Part shown: positions 31,570 through 42,690 of the stretch, one piece after another | Layout: each line of letters opens with the position of its first letter | How positions within the stretch are numbered: position 1 is the first letter of the stretch | Source of the DNA: Anthoceros angustus | Taxonomy: Eukaryota; Streptophyta; Anthocerotopsida; Anthocerotales; Anthocerotaceae | Length of the DNA stretch: 64,000 nt | Assembly: GCA_010909165.1 (NCBI GenBank) | Contig: MU008151.1 | Location: 1,106,090-1,170,089, forward strand | Direction: 5' to 3' | The notes under the pieces: generated by a model | The model's input: only the letters and a program-made list of their open reading frames with translations | Told to the model about the DNA's origin: nothing | Databases searched by the model: none | Made by a program: the position numbers and the translations under genes

Positions 31570-31690
31570 GATAACCCTAATGCTGCAGTCAAGAGGAAGC
31601 TCTCTACATCTCTGGAACATTCACCAACCACAAATCTATCCTATCCAGGCAGAAGAGTATACATCAGGATCAGATTCAGTTGCACCCGTC
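31570..31690. other. Linker with caspase-like upstream words
   Basis: Corresponds to 44300-44400 and 57060-57170. On the minus strand those copies read DRFVVGESSRDVESFLLTAA. It may belong to the same caspase-like gene upstream of the Cys box. Confidence 0.35.
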
Positions 31691-32160
31691 AGAGCGGCTG
31701 ATAGACTTCTTTGTCAATTCCCTCCGCATACACCGTTCGCAAACCCATGCGACTCCTGGTCCTCCCTCAGGCCTTTTCCGAAATTGCACCTCATGCCGTT
31801 GGAGTTGTCGGCCATTTGATCCCTCAGAAACGGCTGGAACAGACTCTTCAGAGCAATCCATGCCTCTTGCACGGGAGTGCTCTGGCTCCCTGGTCCCGTC
31901 AGGTCCAGATTTAAATGGGAAGATACTCTACAATTCTTGCTTTCTAAGATGGATGAGATTATGAATTTCACTGCAGAATTAGAAAGCAGTCAGATCTGAA
32001 CGTTCGTACATCACCACTGCAGACGTGGGTCTGGCACACAGTTGCAGTGCGTGTGGGCAAAGCGGCTAAGCTCCACTTCATGTGCGAAAACATCTTTGGG
32101 AATCACATCGTGCAGGGCCAATCTGGATTTGACTTGACATTGGAGGATGCGAAGTGGAGG
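31690..32160. pseudogene. ROCO C-terminal pieces in two orientations (small inversion)
   Basis: 31690-31914 carries the last part of the ROCO C-terminal domain on the minus strand (ALKSLFQPFLRDQMADN, HLNLDLTGPG). 31915-32160 carries the preceding part on the plus strand (LLSKMDEIMNFTAELESSQI, AKLHFMCENIFGNHIVQGQ). In copies A, B and C these parts are collinear, so about 250 bp have flipped. Confidence 0.7.
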
Positions 32161-32164
32161 TGGA

Positions 32165-32565
32165 TCTTTTAGGTCTTGATGTCGCTGATCTCACGTTGCA
32201 TACGGTGCAAAGTCTCACCAATTCTATCCACTTTGACTCCACTGCTTTCACCTCTTGTTTCAAATCTCTTATCCCTTGATTGATGGTTTGCAACAGTTGC
32301 TCCCCATCTCCGGGTGAGTTGTTCCACGGAGGGATATAGTACGTCGGATGTTGACAAACCGAGACGTTTGAAAAGGTGCGTCTTGTTGTGCGAGCACCAC
32401 TTTCTCTGTAGGCAGGACTTCCTCTACAGCTGCATCTATGTTGGATATGGTTTGAAGGAGACCTGTTCGTCGCCTTTGCAAGACATCCAAGACTTCACCA
32501 GTACTTAAGAGCTCTTTACCTCCCTCAAAGGCATTCTCCAAAAGGCTTCAGGACATTCTGGCCAG
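32165..32565 (-). pseudogene. ROCO coiled-coil segment, additional copy
   Basis: Minus frame 32541-32269: GEVLDVLQRRRTGLLQTISN, IDAAVEEVLPTEKVVLAQQD, then in a shifted frame GVKVDRIGETLHRMQREISD. It matches copy A (31200-30870) with a few gaps and is joined on its upstream side to the caspase-like fragment at 32572. Confidence 0.7.
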
Positions 32566-32571
32566 GACCAG

Positions 32572-32872
32572 CTAAAGTACTGTGTCCAGTGAGTTGTCGG
32601 TGCCTCGACAAGCATTAATGATAAACAAAACACCTTGGCTTGTCTGCCGCAAAACTATGTCCAGGGAGTTGTCGGTGCCTCGACAAGCATTAATGATAAA
32701 ACAAAACACCTTTGGCTTGTCTGCCGCAAAACTGTGTCCAGTGATAGACCCATCAGTGGAAAGAGTTACATCTCTGGCAAACAAGCCAAAGGCGTTTGTC
32801 ATCATTGCTTTCGAGATCGCTTTCTCGATGTGCGGCAGCTCGAACCCTGCATCTCTTGACAAATACGGCTGA
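32572..32872 (-). pseudogene. Caspase-like Cys-box fragment, tandem copy
   Basis: Near-identical to 31283-31561, including the 77-bp internal duplication, the words STDGSITGHSFAADKPKVF and INACRGTDNS twice. The pair 31.2-31.7 / 32.5-32.95 kb is a direct duplication of about 1.3 kb period. Confidence 0.65.
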
Positions 32873-33052
32873 TAACCCTAATGCTGCAGTCAAGAGGAAG
32901 CCATCTCTGAACATTCACCACCACAATCTATCCTATCCAGGCAGAAGAGGATACATCAGATCAGATCTATACCCAGCCCAGAGCTACGTACAGCTGCTTC
33001 TTCAGCGTGTTCAAGCACACGTCTTAAAAGCATTACACTATGTCCTACACTC

Positions 33053-33890
33053 CTTGAAGCTTGCTAGCAATTGCAAGTTGTACGAGCAGGAAAGACGAGC
33101 ACACCTAGGTGTGTTGCAAAACAGCGCAGCAGCTCATACCCAGCATCCCCAAAATGCCCAGCGGCCAGTCTAACCAACCAAACGCCATGCCATCCTAGCT
33201 CCGGACGCAGCGAAGGGCACAAAGCGCGAGTGCCGAGGGTGACCAGACTTGAAACCCACAGACCGGAAGAGCTCCTCCTCCGAGACCCACTGGGATGGAA
33301 AGCGTTCCACCTCCGATTCCAACAAAGTGGTAGAGGAAGCCAGTCCGATCGTCCAACTTGTGGTAAAATAAACCCTAAATTTGTGACTGGCGACTCTGAT
33401 AATGGGTCCTGCTCTGGATAAGATTTTCCTCCGCACGTTCAGCTTGTCGAAGACGGGATTGCCTACTGGACATGGTAGGACGCCTTAGGAATTCCTCTTG
33501 TATCTTTTCATTTCCACATGATGCCATTGCATAGCTCCGGTCATGGACTCGTGTTACAATGGACTTGAGTTCCAATGAACCCATGTCTGGCTGTAACTCC
33601 TTCGAGGACTTGCCAACTCCCACGCTCACTGCTCACTGCTGCACAAACCAAAACAGACAGCAGATCTATTTCCAACCCAGTCTGACCGTGAGAGATGGCA
33701 TACAGCACTACATGCAGCTCACAATACAATACAACACAATAATTTATGGGTCTGAGTTGCTTGCCCACCCCTTCCTGTACGATCGAGAACATTCTTCGCT
33801 CATGTGGGAACAACAATCGTATCTGGCTAATGTATTTTTGCTTAGAGAACCTGAACTGTTACAGAATGGGAAGAGACAAGGACGTGCTCG
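33053..33890 (-). repeat. Direct duplication, copy 1, with conserved minus-strand frames
   Basis: Matches 37156-38030. Shared words run from CTTGAAGCTTGCTAGCAATTGCAAGTTGTACGAG to GGAAGAGACAAGGACGTGCTCGAAACGA. On the minus strand both copies hold MASCGNE(K/E).(V/I)Q(K/E)E, RRPTMSSRQSRLRQAERAEE and SR..HYQSRQ. I do not recognise the protein. A 100-bp part (FEDLPTPTLTAH on the plus strand) recurs at 38930-39030 in the other orientation. Confidence 0.7.
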
Positions 33891-34617
33891 AAACGATCCC
33901 ATGAGTGCGTCCAGCAAGGGTTTCACACTCTTGGCAGATCGAGCGTCCATGGAGAAGAGTGGTGTTGTTTGCACGTGAACAACCTGATCAAACTCGGGTG
34001 GCCAACTGTGTCAGAATGGGTTGTAGGAGATCCGGTAATGCTAGAGCATCAGAACGCTTCATCTGATCTACATGAGTTGCCACCACAAATATTTGAGGCA
34101 AAGTAGAGCCCACGTTGCGACGATTTGAGTTGATGAACCGAAGCCAGTACGCCAAGCTCGTTCTGAACCTGTCCTCCAGGATGTTAGGCGGATGCAGTTG
34201 GTGAGGTTTCCGGACATCAAATGCGCTGAACGCAAACAGGAAGACACATGCTTGGTTGAAGGTCGGAAAGAGGTAGTCTTGCAGAGCTCGGTACTGAGCT
34301 TGTCCAGCCAGATCCCATATGGTAACTTGCATATCATGGTCGTTGCGCAACACATCGATTTCTATGCCTTCCGTTCTGGTACCGGTGACGGTAAACATCC
34401 GTCGCCGAGCATAAGACATTGTTTCCTTCAGTCGAGCTGGAACTTCGACGAGCTGGAACTCGGGTGATGCGTCAGTCTGTCGTTTCCATGGGCGAATCAT
34501 GGTGGTGCGGAGTGGTCTTCCTGCCAAAGGGACACCGCACAGGAAGAGGCGCCCAGCCTGGGGCATCACATGCCCTTGCCCGTTCGAGCAAAGGCCAGTA
34601 AGCCTCTTGAGTGGCAT
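33891..34617 (-). pseudogene. ROCO copy A, Roc GTPase domain
   Basis: Roc is a Ras-like GTPase switch. In the minus frame 34617-33988: RLFLCGVPLAGRPLRTTM stands where the P-loop GxxxxGK(T/S) should be, but the GKT is damaged by a small gap (copy B has GPPLAGKTT). Further on: WDLAGQAQYRALQDYLF (G3, DxxG), FVVATHVDQMKRSDA (G4-like), and in the next frame SMDARSAKSVKPLLDALM (G5 region). After about 33890 the domain is cut and joins the duplicated block. The LRR part lies directly upstream on the same strand. Confidence 0.8.
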
Positions 34618-35540
34618 TGCGTGCCAAGGCTATATTGATGGTTGCGTCCTTTCCTTCTTCTTCCCATGTTGTTCCCCGTACTTTGATCCCGTACTTTGAA
34701 GAGAGTTCATCAAGTCTGTGAACATGTCATAGATCAGGGCGTCGCAGTAAGAAATGTCGAGATTTTCCAGAGATGCGTTGCTCTCCAAGGATCTCAGCAA
34801 CTCTTTCTTGAACGAGGCGTGGCCCTGGAGAAACTGCAAGTCCAGGACACGCAGTGCTTTGCATTCCGGGAGCAACTGGACAAGGAGCATCCACTCTTCC
34901 GTCGCAGCTGATGGCTCATGGGCCGAGCACAGTGCCCATGGGTCCGAGGCCGCCGGGAATGGGACCCTACAATGCAACGCCATGATCCAACGCCAGTACC
35001 CGGAGCATGGCACAGAGCGGAAGAGCCTTTGCAATACACTGGGCTCCAGCCACATCCATGCCCATGGCATCCAGTGGCAGAACCTTGAGACGGGGAGCAG
35101 TGGCACAATGCGGGCCAGGTGCTGTGCCCTTCAGCATCTCCCACACTGTTCTTGCCTAGGTCCAAACTCTCCAGGTGCCTAGGTCCAAACTCTCAGGACA
35201 GAATCCTTGTTGAAGCCTTTGGCCAGGGCACCCAGTCCCGGCATCAAGCCCAACCCTAGGTGCTGGAAGTTCTCGTAAGCTGCGACTGGATGCAACAAGC
35301 TGGCCCAGAGCCTCGCAAGCCTGCCTTCCAAAACCTTCACAGTAATCCACCCTCAGAGATATCAGGTACAGACTGCGTGCTTGGGGCAGACTGCGCGCTT
35401 GGGCAGACTGCGTGCTTGGGGCAGACTGCGTGCTTGGGGCAGAGCCGCCACATGCGCAGCGCCTCCACCTTCCTCGCCGCCGACCTTGTTGCCTCACAGT
35501 AGCAGGTGGCGGACCTCTTTGAGCGGGTTGGCCTGCACGC
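34618..35540 (-). pseudogene. ROCO copy A, leucine-rich repeat part
   Basis: LRRs usually form the ligand or partner-binding arch in front of Roc. On the minus strand: LYLISLRVDYCEGFGRQACE, ALGQLVASSRSLREL (35420-35260), a shifted stretch with APRLKVLPLDAMGMDVAGAQ (about 35100-35040), then LLPECKALRVLDLQFLQGHA and LLRSLESNASLENLDISYCD (about 34890-34730). The spacing of Leu words and the AxxLA..L helices resemble the RNI-like LRR type. Frame changes break it. This is the only place in the window with this LRR part, so copy A is the only ROCO copy with its N-terminal side. Confidence 0.7.
35371..35441. repeat. 18-bp minisatellite, four units
   Basis: GACTGCGTGCTTGGGGCA repeated four times (one unit 17 bp). 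It lies within the LRR reading of copy A and shifts its frame. Confidence 0.85.
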
Positions 35541-35559
35541 CAAATCCTAAACCCTAACC

Positions 35560-35935
35560 TATATTTCGTCTTGACAGTAGTCGTGCCTTAACAAGTCGTG
35601 AAATGGGCAGTACTGTCCAGGCAAGGTTTCCATCCAGTTGGGCTTTGAGGAGGAGCTCTAACGTTTACTTGCTCCTCTGGTCGGCTTCCCAGTTCGGTCA
35701 GCCCGGCACTCGCGTCTTGTGCCCTTCCCTGCAGCAGGAGCTAGGATGGCGGCAGGTGCAGGGCCGGATTTCTGTTCAAGGAAGGACGATTTCTCTGCCA
35801 AGTCTGGAGTCCTGCTGGGACCCCAGGGAACCTGTCTTGACCTTGGGGGACCCTGGCTACTCCAGTCTGCAGGTTCCAGCCCCTGAAACTCATCCCTGAG
35901 TATCCTCTTCTGGCCGGGTAGGATAGATTATGGGT
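35560..35935 (+). repeat. Interspersed block shared with 39.8 kb
   Basis: GTCTTGTGCCCTTCCCTGCAGCAGGAGCTAGGATGGCGGC and GTTCAAGGAAGGACGATTTCTCTGCC also occur at 39827-39915. A 98-codon plus frame covers it (TISLPSLESCWDPREP). No family recognised. The G-rich, CAGGAG-rich nature suggests old coding sequence. Confidence 0.55.
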
Positions 35936-36049
35936 TGTGATAGTTCCAGAGATGTAGAGAGCTTCCTTTTGACTGCAGCGTTAATTAGTTAGGGTCAGCA
36001 GCTGTTTGTGTCATGAGATGGCAGGTTTCGAGCCGCTGCACGGTTGAAG

Positions 36050-36345
36050 AAAGTGATCTCGAAAACATTGATGACAAACACCTTTGGCTTGTTTGCCAGA
36101 TATGTAACTGCATTCACTGATGAGGTATCACTCTGAATACAGTAATCTGCAAACAGGCCAAAGGTGTCTTGTCGTAATTAATGCTTGTCGAGGTACCAAC
36201 GACCTTGTCACAAGAGGCAAGAGAGGTTGGGAGGTTTGATCCCTGCATTCTGTAGTGATTGTCTTGTCGTTTTCTTGGTGAAAACGAGCTATACAGCGTT
36301 GGTGGAAGACTTCGTTTAGGGCTCTCAAACAGAAGATGTTAGCAA
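36050..36345 (+). pseudogene. Caspase-like Cys-box fragment
   Basis: The plus strand reads MTNTFGLFARYVTAFTDE and, after gaps, RPKVSC.., INACRGTNDLVTRGKRGWEV, the same Cys-box region as at 23.4 and 31.4 kb but more diverged (TND for TDN). p10 words are degraded to ALVEDFV.GSQTEDV in mixed frames. The right end joins a PPR fragment, repeating the join seen at 23.68 and 57.44 kb. Confidence 0.55.
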
Positions 36346-36840
36346 GGCACGGTTGTACCCGATTCCGTGCCATTTGTGTGCCTCTTGCAGACTTGTGAAA
36401 ATGTGGCAGCCTTGTTTGTGGGAAGACATTTATGCGCACAGCTCATGGGACAGGGCCTCCATGCTGATGTGTTTGTTGCGGGCAGTTTGATTAACACGCA
36501 TGGGAAGTCCAGGAACACAGTTGATGCACAGCATGTGTTCGATGCATTGCCTGAAAGAGGAATTGTCATCTCGAAGCACTGATTGCAGGCTACATTTGTG
36601 AAGGACACAGTAAAGATTTTTTTGAGTTGGGGCCAGACAGTGAAACAGGATAGCACCCCAACTGGATGGTATCGTAATATTTGGTGTACTGAATTTGTGC
36701 AGGCGTACAGGTCTGGTGAACCGAGGGCGGTATCAATGTAAGGCAATAAGCAGAATCCGCGTTGTAGTTGCCTCGGAAAAACACTACGCATGCACGGTGC
36801 ATCTTTTGGGGTAGTGACTTTACAGCCCAATGCTGCAATT
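36346..36840 (+). pseudogene. PPR fragment
   Basis: Plus frame: VCLLQTCENVAALFVGRHLC, AQLMGQGLHADVFVAGSLIN, THGKSRNTVDAQHVFDALPE is an L motif followed by an S motif of a PLS PPR protein. After ALPERGIVISKH it stops. On the right the minus-strand frame (36838-36590) parallels the pre-E fragment (FELGPDSET-like on plus), strongly decayed. Confidence 0.75.
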
Positions 36841-36970
36841 TGGCACGCGAATCCTGCTTTCTGGGATGACTTCTACAGCCTCGGCCTGTACAACTGCGGT
36901 ATAGTCATGTTGCTACGGTCAAATCTGTACAAAGAAGATTATGGAAAAGCGAAGCCATACTGAGGGTTCC

Positions 36971-37037
36971 TAAAGACTGGCACATGTTTTCGGTGCCACC
37001 AAGGGTGTAAAGACTGGCACATGTTTTCGGTGCCACC
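36971..37037. repeat. 37-bp tandem duplication
   Basis: TAAAGACTGGCACATGTTTTCGGTGCCACC occurs twice with period 37. Confidence 0.85.
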
Positions 37038-37155
37038 ATCACCTTGAAATGTGCACCAGGTGGCTCAGATCAGTAAGAAGATTCGGCGCTTTCTTTCTCC
37101 GTTGTTGCAAGATGATTCTTGCCTTGAACAATGCTGTCACAAACAAAGTCCTTCA

Positions 37156-38040
37156 CCCCTTGAAGCTTGCTAGCAATTGCAAGTTGTACGAGCAGGAAAG
37201 ACGAGCACACCTAGGTGTGTCGCAAAACAGCGCAGCAGCTCATACCCAGCATCCCCAAAATGCCCAGCGGCCAGTCTAACCAACCAAACGCCATCCTAGA
37301 TCCGGAAGCAGCGAAGGGCACAAAGCGCGAGTGCCGAGGGTGACCAGACTTGGAAACCCACGAGAGCGGCGAGTAGGCGCTGGGAGCTCCTCCTCGGAGA
37401 CCCACTAGAATGAAAAGTGCTGCCCACCTCCTGGATGCCAACAAAGTGGTAGAGGAAAGCCTGTAGCGTCGTCCAACTTGTGGTAAAATAAACCCTAAAT
37501 TTGCTGGCGACTCTGATAATGTCCTGCTCTGGATAAGATTTCTTCCTCCGCACGTTCAGCTTGTCGAAGACGGGATTGCCTGCTGGACATGGTAGGACGC
37601 CTTAGCAATTCCTTCTGTACCTCTTCATTTCCACATGATGCCATTCCATAGCCCTGGTCATGGACTCGTGTTACAACGGACTTGGAGTTCCAATGAACCC
37701 ATGTCTGGATGTCACTCCCTTCGAGGACTTGCCAACTCCCACGCTCACTGCTCACTGCACAAACCAAAACAGACAGCAGATCTATTTCAAGCTGAAGCAA
37801 GAATTCCGAGAGATGGCACATACAGCACTACATGCAGCTCACAATACAATACAACACAATAATCTCCATGGGGGGTCTCGAGCTTGCCCTGCCCACCCCC
37901 TTCCTGTACGATCGAGAACATTCTTCGCTCATGTGGGAACAACAATCGTATCTGGGCTAATGTATTTTTTTTGCTTAGAGAACCCGAACTTTACAGAATG
38001 GGAAGAGACAAGGACGTGCTCGAAACGAGGAGACACGCAA
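37156..38040 (-). repeat. Direct duplication, copy 2
   Basis: Partner of 33053-33890. It keeps the minus-strand words GNEEVQKELLRRPTMSSRQS and AERAEEEILSRAGHYQSRQ (37821-37495), with fewer frameshifts than copy 1. Right end at the GTGCTCGAAACGA word, where copy 1 continues into the Roc domain. Confidence 0.7.
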
Positions 38041-38350
38041 AGGAGCGCACAAATAGGCTCCGGGCTGGCTGGCCGGACCCGCAGGACGCCGAGAACACCA
38101 AAGCCTAGACGACGAGACAAGGCCCCTAGTGTTATCTGCGCTTGTGTTACCCACACAAAAAGCTAACAGGGACACGCTTAAGGTTGGTTGCCCAAGTTCA
38201 GGACATCTACCCATGACCATTTTCATTAAAATTTACTCCTAAATTGGATAATTGGATGCTATGCCTAAACATGTGTGTATATGTGCTAAAGCTAATGTGC
38301 TAGCAAACGCAATCCAGTTATCACCAGCAAGTGAGCTGCAGATCCGGGAG
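38041..38350. other. No recognisable gene
   Basis: Only short frames. A purine and AT-rich stretch near 38220-38300. Nothing shared with the rest of the window was noticed. Confidence 0.4.
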
Positions 38351-38353
38351 GTG

Positions 38354-38930
38354 CTAAGTATCTGAGGTGTAGGTGCTGACTGTTTTTTTCTTCAAAAGAG
38401 TCTCAGAGCTATCCAGAGCTCCTGTGTTGCTCCATGCCTGCAGGATGGAGATGGATGTGCCCTCATCAGCTTGCACACCTTCTGCTCGCACTTCACCAGA
38501 TATTTCCAAATCCTCCTTTGCTTGGTCGTGCTCGGCGTATGCTGCAAGCATCATGGTCCATGACTCTACATCACGCTGCTCCAAACCATCACACACATGC
38601 CATGCATCCACAGTGCTTTCATACTTCGAGTATGTAGCAACCAAAGTGCTACCAACCAAGGTTCCAACCTTCTCTAAAAGTGTCACCATGTATTCCCTTT
38701 GCCTTTCGCAGAGTCTCCACCTTGACATTTTGCCCATCCACTAAAACACCTTCCTCCATCTCTGCAGGAATGCCACATGCTTGGAGCACACTAACAAAAG
38801 TTCGAGCATCTGGCCGCACACTTTCCCTTGGCATTTCTGAATAAGCCTGCAAAGCTGTCTCCCTTCACCTTGAGCATACGCTGCAAGCATGGCATTAGGG
38901 TGACACCAGATCACGGTCAGACTGGGTTGG
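38354..38930 (-). pseudogene. PPR fragment, different subtype
   Basis: Minus frames give in order AMLAAYAQGEG, QAYSEMPRESVRPDARTFVS, VLQACGIPAEMEEGVLVDGQ, then VGSTLVATYSKYESTVDAWH, SWTMMLAAYAEHDQAKEDLE and SISILQAWSNTGAL: P, L, S, P, L motifs in PLS order, with two frame changes. Its sequence differs from the other PPR fragments, so it comes from another PPR gene. A piece recurs at 51310-51510. Confidence 0.78.
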
Positions 38931-40030
38931 AAATAGATCTGCTGTCTGTTTTGGTTTGTGCAGTGAGCAGTGAGCGTGGGAGTAGGCAAGTCCTCGAAGG
39001 GAGTTACAGCCAGACATGGGTTCATGGCTAATTCAAACTTCATCTGTGCTTCAGTATCTTCTAACAACTGCCGAGCTGGGGGACAAGCAAGAAGCCTTGC
39101 TGCAAGAGCTTGACTGATCAGAGCAGTCCCACTCAGTTCCCCATGAAATGGACCTGTAGGCACCAGACCAGGGGTTGTGAAGGCACTGGGCTGCATGTTT
39201 GTTGTCGGTTCATGAATATTCTTTACATCCGAGGGAATCACTCTTCTGAAGAGGCTGCATACCAATTTCTGCTGGGTGCATCTCAGCTGGGTATTCTGTG
39301 GGGTGGGAACTCCGTTATCTATGGCTACAGCACCAATGCACTGTGGACGCATCGACTTGCTATGGGATTGGTGTGTGCAATAGAATGTGTGTGTTGTTTG
39401 GTGACTTCTTCTCAAAGTTCGGCATTTTGGAAACAGCAGAACCACATTCGTATCGAGCCTTTCCATGCATTTCCAAATGGGCATCTGGGGGCGCTCTGTA
39501 TTTGGGATTTTGGGTCGCCCAACTCATGTACTAATGCGAACGGGATTGTCATTCCTTGTTCTGTCATTCTTACGTCTCTTGAAGGGGATTCGATTACTGC
39601 AAGAAGACGTCACTTCACATCTTATTCACCTGGTTGCCATCCGGGTCCTAATGCAGGGATGAAATGGTAGGCAAAGCGCCCTGGATTTTGGCTAGCCTCG
39701 GGACTGTGTCCCTGGATGTGACCATTTTCCTACTGATAACGTGCCTGTTCCACGTCCAAAGGCAGGTGCCAGATGAGGGGCTCCTCTGTGGTGGGTTTCC
39801 AAGTCCGGTCATTTTCGGCACTCGCGCCTTGTGCCCTTCCCTGCAGCAGGAGCTAGGATGGCGGCAGGTGCACGCCCGGATTTGTGTTCAAGGAAGGACG
39901 ATTTCTCTGCCTAAGTCTGTTTCCTTCAGGAGTCCTGCGGGGGCCCCAGGGATACTGTCGTGAACTGGCGGAACCCTGTCTACTCCAGTTCACAGGATCC
40001 AGCCCCTGAAACCGATCCCTGATGTATCCA
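38931..40030. other. Mosaic of short repeated blocks, no intact gene
   Basis: 38931-39030 repeats part of the 33.6/37.7 kb block in reverse. 39040-39600 has long frames on both strands (186 codons plus, 247 codons minus) without a recognisable domain. 39600-39790 repeats the 25.6 kb block in reverse, and 39827-39915 repeats the 35.75 kb block. Confidence 0.5.
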
Positions 40031-40089
40031 CGTTGTCACAAGGGGGAAGCTAAGGGCCCAAACGTTGAGGGAGGCCAAGTCGTCGGCAA

Positions 40090-40200
40090 GAGCAAGAAGG
40101 ATGTCAGGAAGGCATGGTTGTACCCAATTCCGTAACATTTGTGTGCTCTTGCTTGCATGTGAAAATGTGGCAGCCTTGTGTGTAGGAAGACAGCAACACG
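40090..40200 (+). pseudogene. PPR fragment at outer end of left arm
   Basis: GMVVPNSVTFVCSCLHVKMW-type DNA (GGCATGGTTGTACCCAATTCCGT..GAAAATGTGGCAGCC) encodes the L motif seen as CENVAALCVGRQQH in the right arm. Cut after CAGCAACACG, where it meets the end of an opposed frame starting MADEAKDW. Confidence 0.6.
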
Positions 40201-40309
40201 TACAAAACCGTTCATCCTCTTCAAGACGGGGTGGACGGCCGGGCCAGGCAGTCCAGCAGCCGCCGCCGCCGAGCCGGCAGCGCGCGCCAGTCCTTGGCCT
40301 CGTCCGCCA
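40190..40309 (-). pseudogene. First-exon-like frame MADEAKDW, left arm copy
   Basis: On the minus strand an ATG in good context (GTAGCATGGCGGAC) starts MADEAKDWRALPARRRRLLD CLARP. The right arm copy (60248) has MADEAKGW with the same continuation for 24 residues, after which both run into a reverse PPR fragment. It may be the first exon of an unknown gene with its upstream region kept on the right side (40310-40500). Confidence 0.4.
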
Positions 40310-40499
40310 TGCTACACTGTGCTTCTCAGCGATGTAAACGGTGGTCTCTGTGGCGAACGCGTGGGAAACGTCCACGCCCCGAACGGGATAAGACTGGCTT
40401 CGCACCGGACTTCCTCCATCCATTCTCTGTTCTATTCCTGGAATCCCTGCAGGCAAAGGGATGGACCAAGTCAGGAGAAGGAGAGTCGTCTCCTCGACT

Positions 40500-42190
40500 C
40501 AAGGCAGCAAATTAGGTGCTAGGTGATGCCGCGTCCTAAACCTAATGAGTTAAGTACATACTTTACCCTAAGAAGCTTGGTTTCCACTTCGGAGAAGCTG
40601 GGGACTCGATCATCATCTTCTGCATCTACGCAGTGTAGACGTCATCATCCTCAACCCGCCTGTTGCAGCCAGGTGAGGAGCAAGCCGATGCGGTGCAGTT
40701 GCTCACAAGACGTGCACACCAAGGTAGCATATGCTAATCCGAATCGGAACCTTGACAACCTCGCTGCAACCACCTGCAACACCCCAATCCAGTGGACACT
40801 GGCGTATGCCTCACCATCTCATGCAGAATCCACCGTTCCCTGCAGCTTGCAAGCAGGCAACAATGCAGGGAGCAGGGCACGATGTCCTTCCTGGCCATTC
40901 ATGCATGCTGATGAGACTGGAAGATCCCTCCCAGCTCTGCCCAAGTGGGAATCATACCTCTTCGTCATTCAGTGAATTGTGAGCTGTGAGTGCAGCGTCT
41001 CGGAGTTCACACGCCCTTCGGGTGCAGAGTTTTTGTGGAACGAAGGCTCGGTGTCATCTGAGTCCGCCGCCTCACACCCAACTCCACTCTGCTGGTCAGG
41101 CAAGGCAAAATCCGAAAGTGCTGCTTGCTGCTGGGGTCCCTAACTCAGACTCTCGAAGCTTTACATCCATTGTGCTAAGTGCGGCAGCCTACAAAGCTCG
41201 AAGCTGAAACCAGGTTGAGGACTGTAGTTGAGCGGTAGAAGACTTGACTGGATGACTCTAGCCATGTCCATGGCCAATCTCTCCGGCGGGCTGCATAATC
41301 CAGCAAACTTGGGACGTTGCTGATCCAGCAACCGACACTCTACTACCCGTTCTTTTTCAGGATTTCTAGCACATGCGACTATCTTTGCCTGGATATGAGA
41401 CGTTTGGCAAGAATTCGTGACTGAAGTACAGCAGGCTTGCACGTATGCTGGTGGTTGCATGGTAAGGGCATAACTGCATTCTTTCTCATGAATGGATTCT
41501 CGTTGCTGCAACATTGTCGGTGTTGCAATGTTGCAGGATATTTGAATGCGAATTGAATAACTGCAAAGGACTGCACTGTACTTCCTGCCAAGCGCTGGAA
41601 GGTTGATTGGACTGCGAGGTTTTGCAGGTTTGTCACTTTACTACCTTCATTGACAAGTTCTCCACCTCACTTCAAAGTGAGTGGATGCTCAATGCTCCCC
41701 TCGGCTGTAACGAAAATTCATGAACCGACAAGAAATATTTAGGCTACACAATTGATGGCAGTTGTCCATGTGGGGATCAGCTTTGGGAGCCTGTGGACAA
41801 GGGGTCGGGCTTCCTTGATCCGGAGGCAGTGGGAACTGGCACGCTTCAGCCTATGTCTGGGATCGAATAGGAACTGTGCTCTCTGTACGGATGCTCTTCG
41901 TCTTCGCATGGCATAGGAATCTATCTAAACTGGACATCAGTCGTGGTGGTGAGGAAATGTGTACGGAATTCAGGCAACTCGTCCTTTCCTGGAAGGCTCA
42001 CTTGCTTCACCCACACGAATAGACTGCTTCTACCCTTTCTTCACCGATACGATTAGACTGCTTCAACCCTTCCTTCACCCGTGCACGATTCTGCATGCAT
42101 CGGTAAACTGCCTGGAGCAAGACAGTTGGAATGACAAGTCCAAACTCTATATATGTACAGGCTGGGCTTCACTCCACACCACAAAAAAAT
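40500..42190. repeat. Left arm middle part, no gene recognised
   Basis: The sequence is conserved with 58130-60080 reversed. A minus-strand frame at 41636-41379 (SNENPFMRKNAVMPLPCNHQ) is also present as 58728-59027, but another frame is equally conserved, so coding status is open. No domain recognised. Confidence 0.55.
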
Positions 42191-42194
42191 CAAT

Positions 42195-42690
42195 GGAGGA
42201 TGCGAAGTGGAGGTGGATCAGGCCCTTAGCAATCAAAGCTATTGCTCTTCCTGGCCAAGGCTGGACTACATGCGACTGCCGGCATTGGGGGTTTGGTGCC
42301 CGACCCTGCCACCAGCTTGGATGGACCGGTTTCTGTGGCTGCGGCCTTTGGGGAATCAGCCCTGTCCCATTTAAATCTGGACCTGACAGGACCAGCTGCG
42401 AGCCAGAACACTCCCGTGCAAGAGGCATGGATTGCTCTGAAGAATCTGTCGCAGCCGTTGCTGAGGGATCAAATGGCCGACAAATTCCAACTGCATAAGG
42501 TGCAATTTCGGAAAAGGCCTGAGGGAGGACGAGGAGTGGCATGGGTCGAACGGTGTATGCGGAGGGGAAATGAGAAAAAAAGTCTATCAGCCGCTCTGAC
42601 GGGAGCAACTAAAACGTCGTGTGTTGCAGCCTACATCAGGATTGAGTGTGTAGAGAACCTCACACCCAGTATCAATCAGTTCTAACACAG
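42195..42690 (+). pseudogene. ROCO copy D, C-terminal fragment
   Basis: The plus strand reads MEDAKWRWIRPLAI, then in a shifted frame LFLAKAGLHATAGIGGLVPD, ATSLDGPVSVAAAFGESALS, ALKNLSQPLLRDQMADKFQL and, after the stop (about 42600), the block IRIECVENLT that in copy C also follows its end (53460). Only the last 140 residues or so of the ROCO protein are present. It lies between the conserved outer arm and the caspase-like gene on the same strand. Confidence 0.7.

Noticed and set aside
40190-40510. Arg/Ser-rich plus-strand frames as a splicing-factor-like protein
   Set aside because: They are the reverse of the GC-rich MADEAK segment; the low-complexity composition comes from the GGCGGC run.
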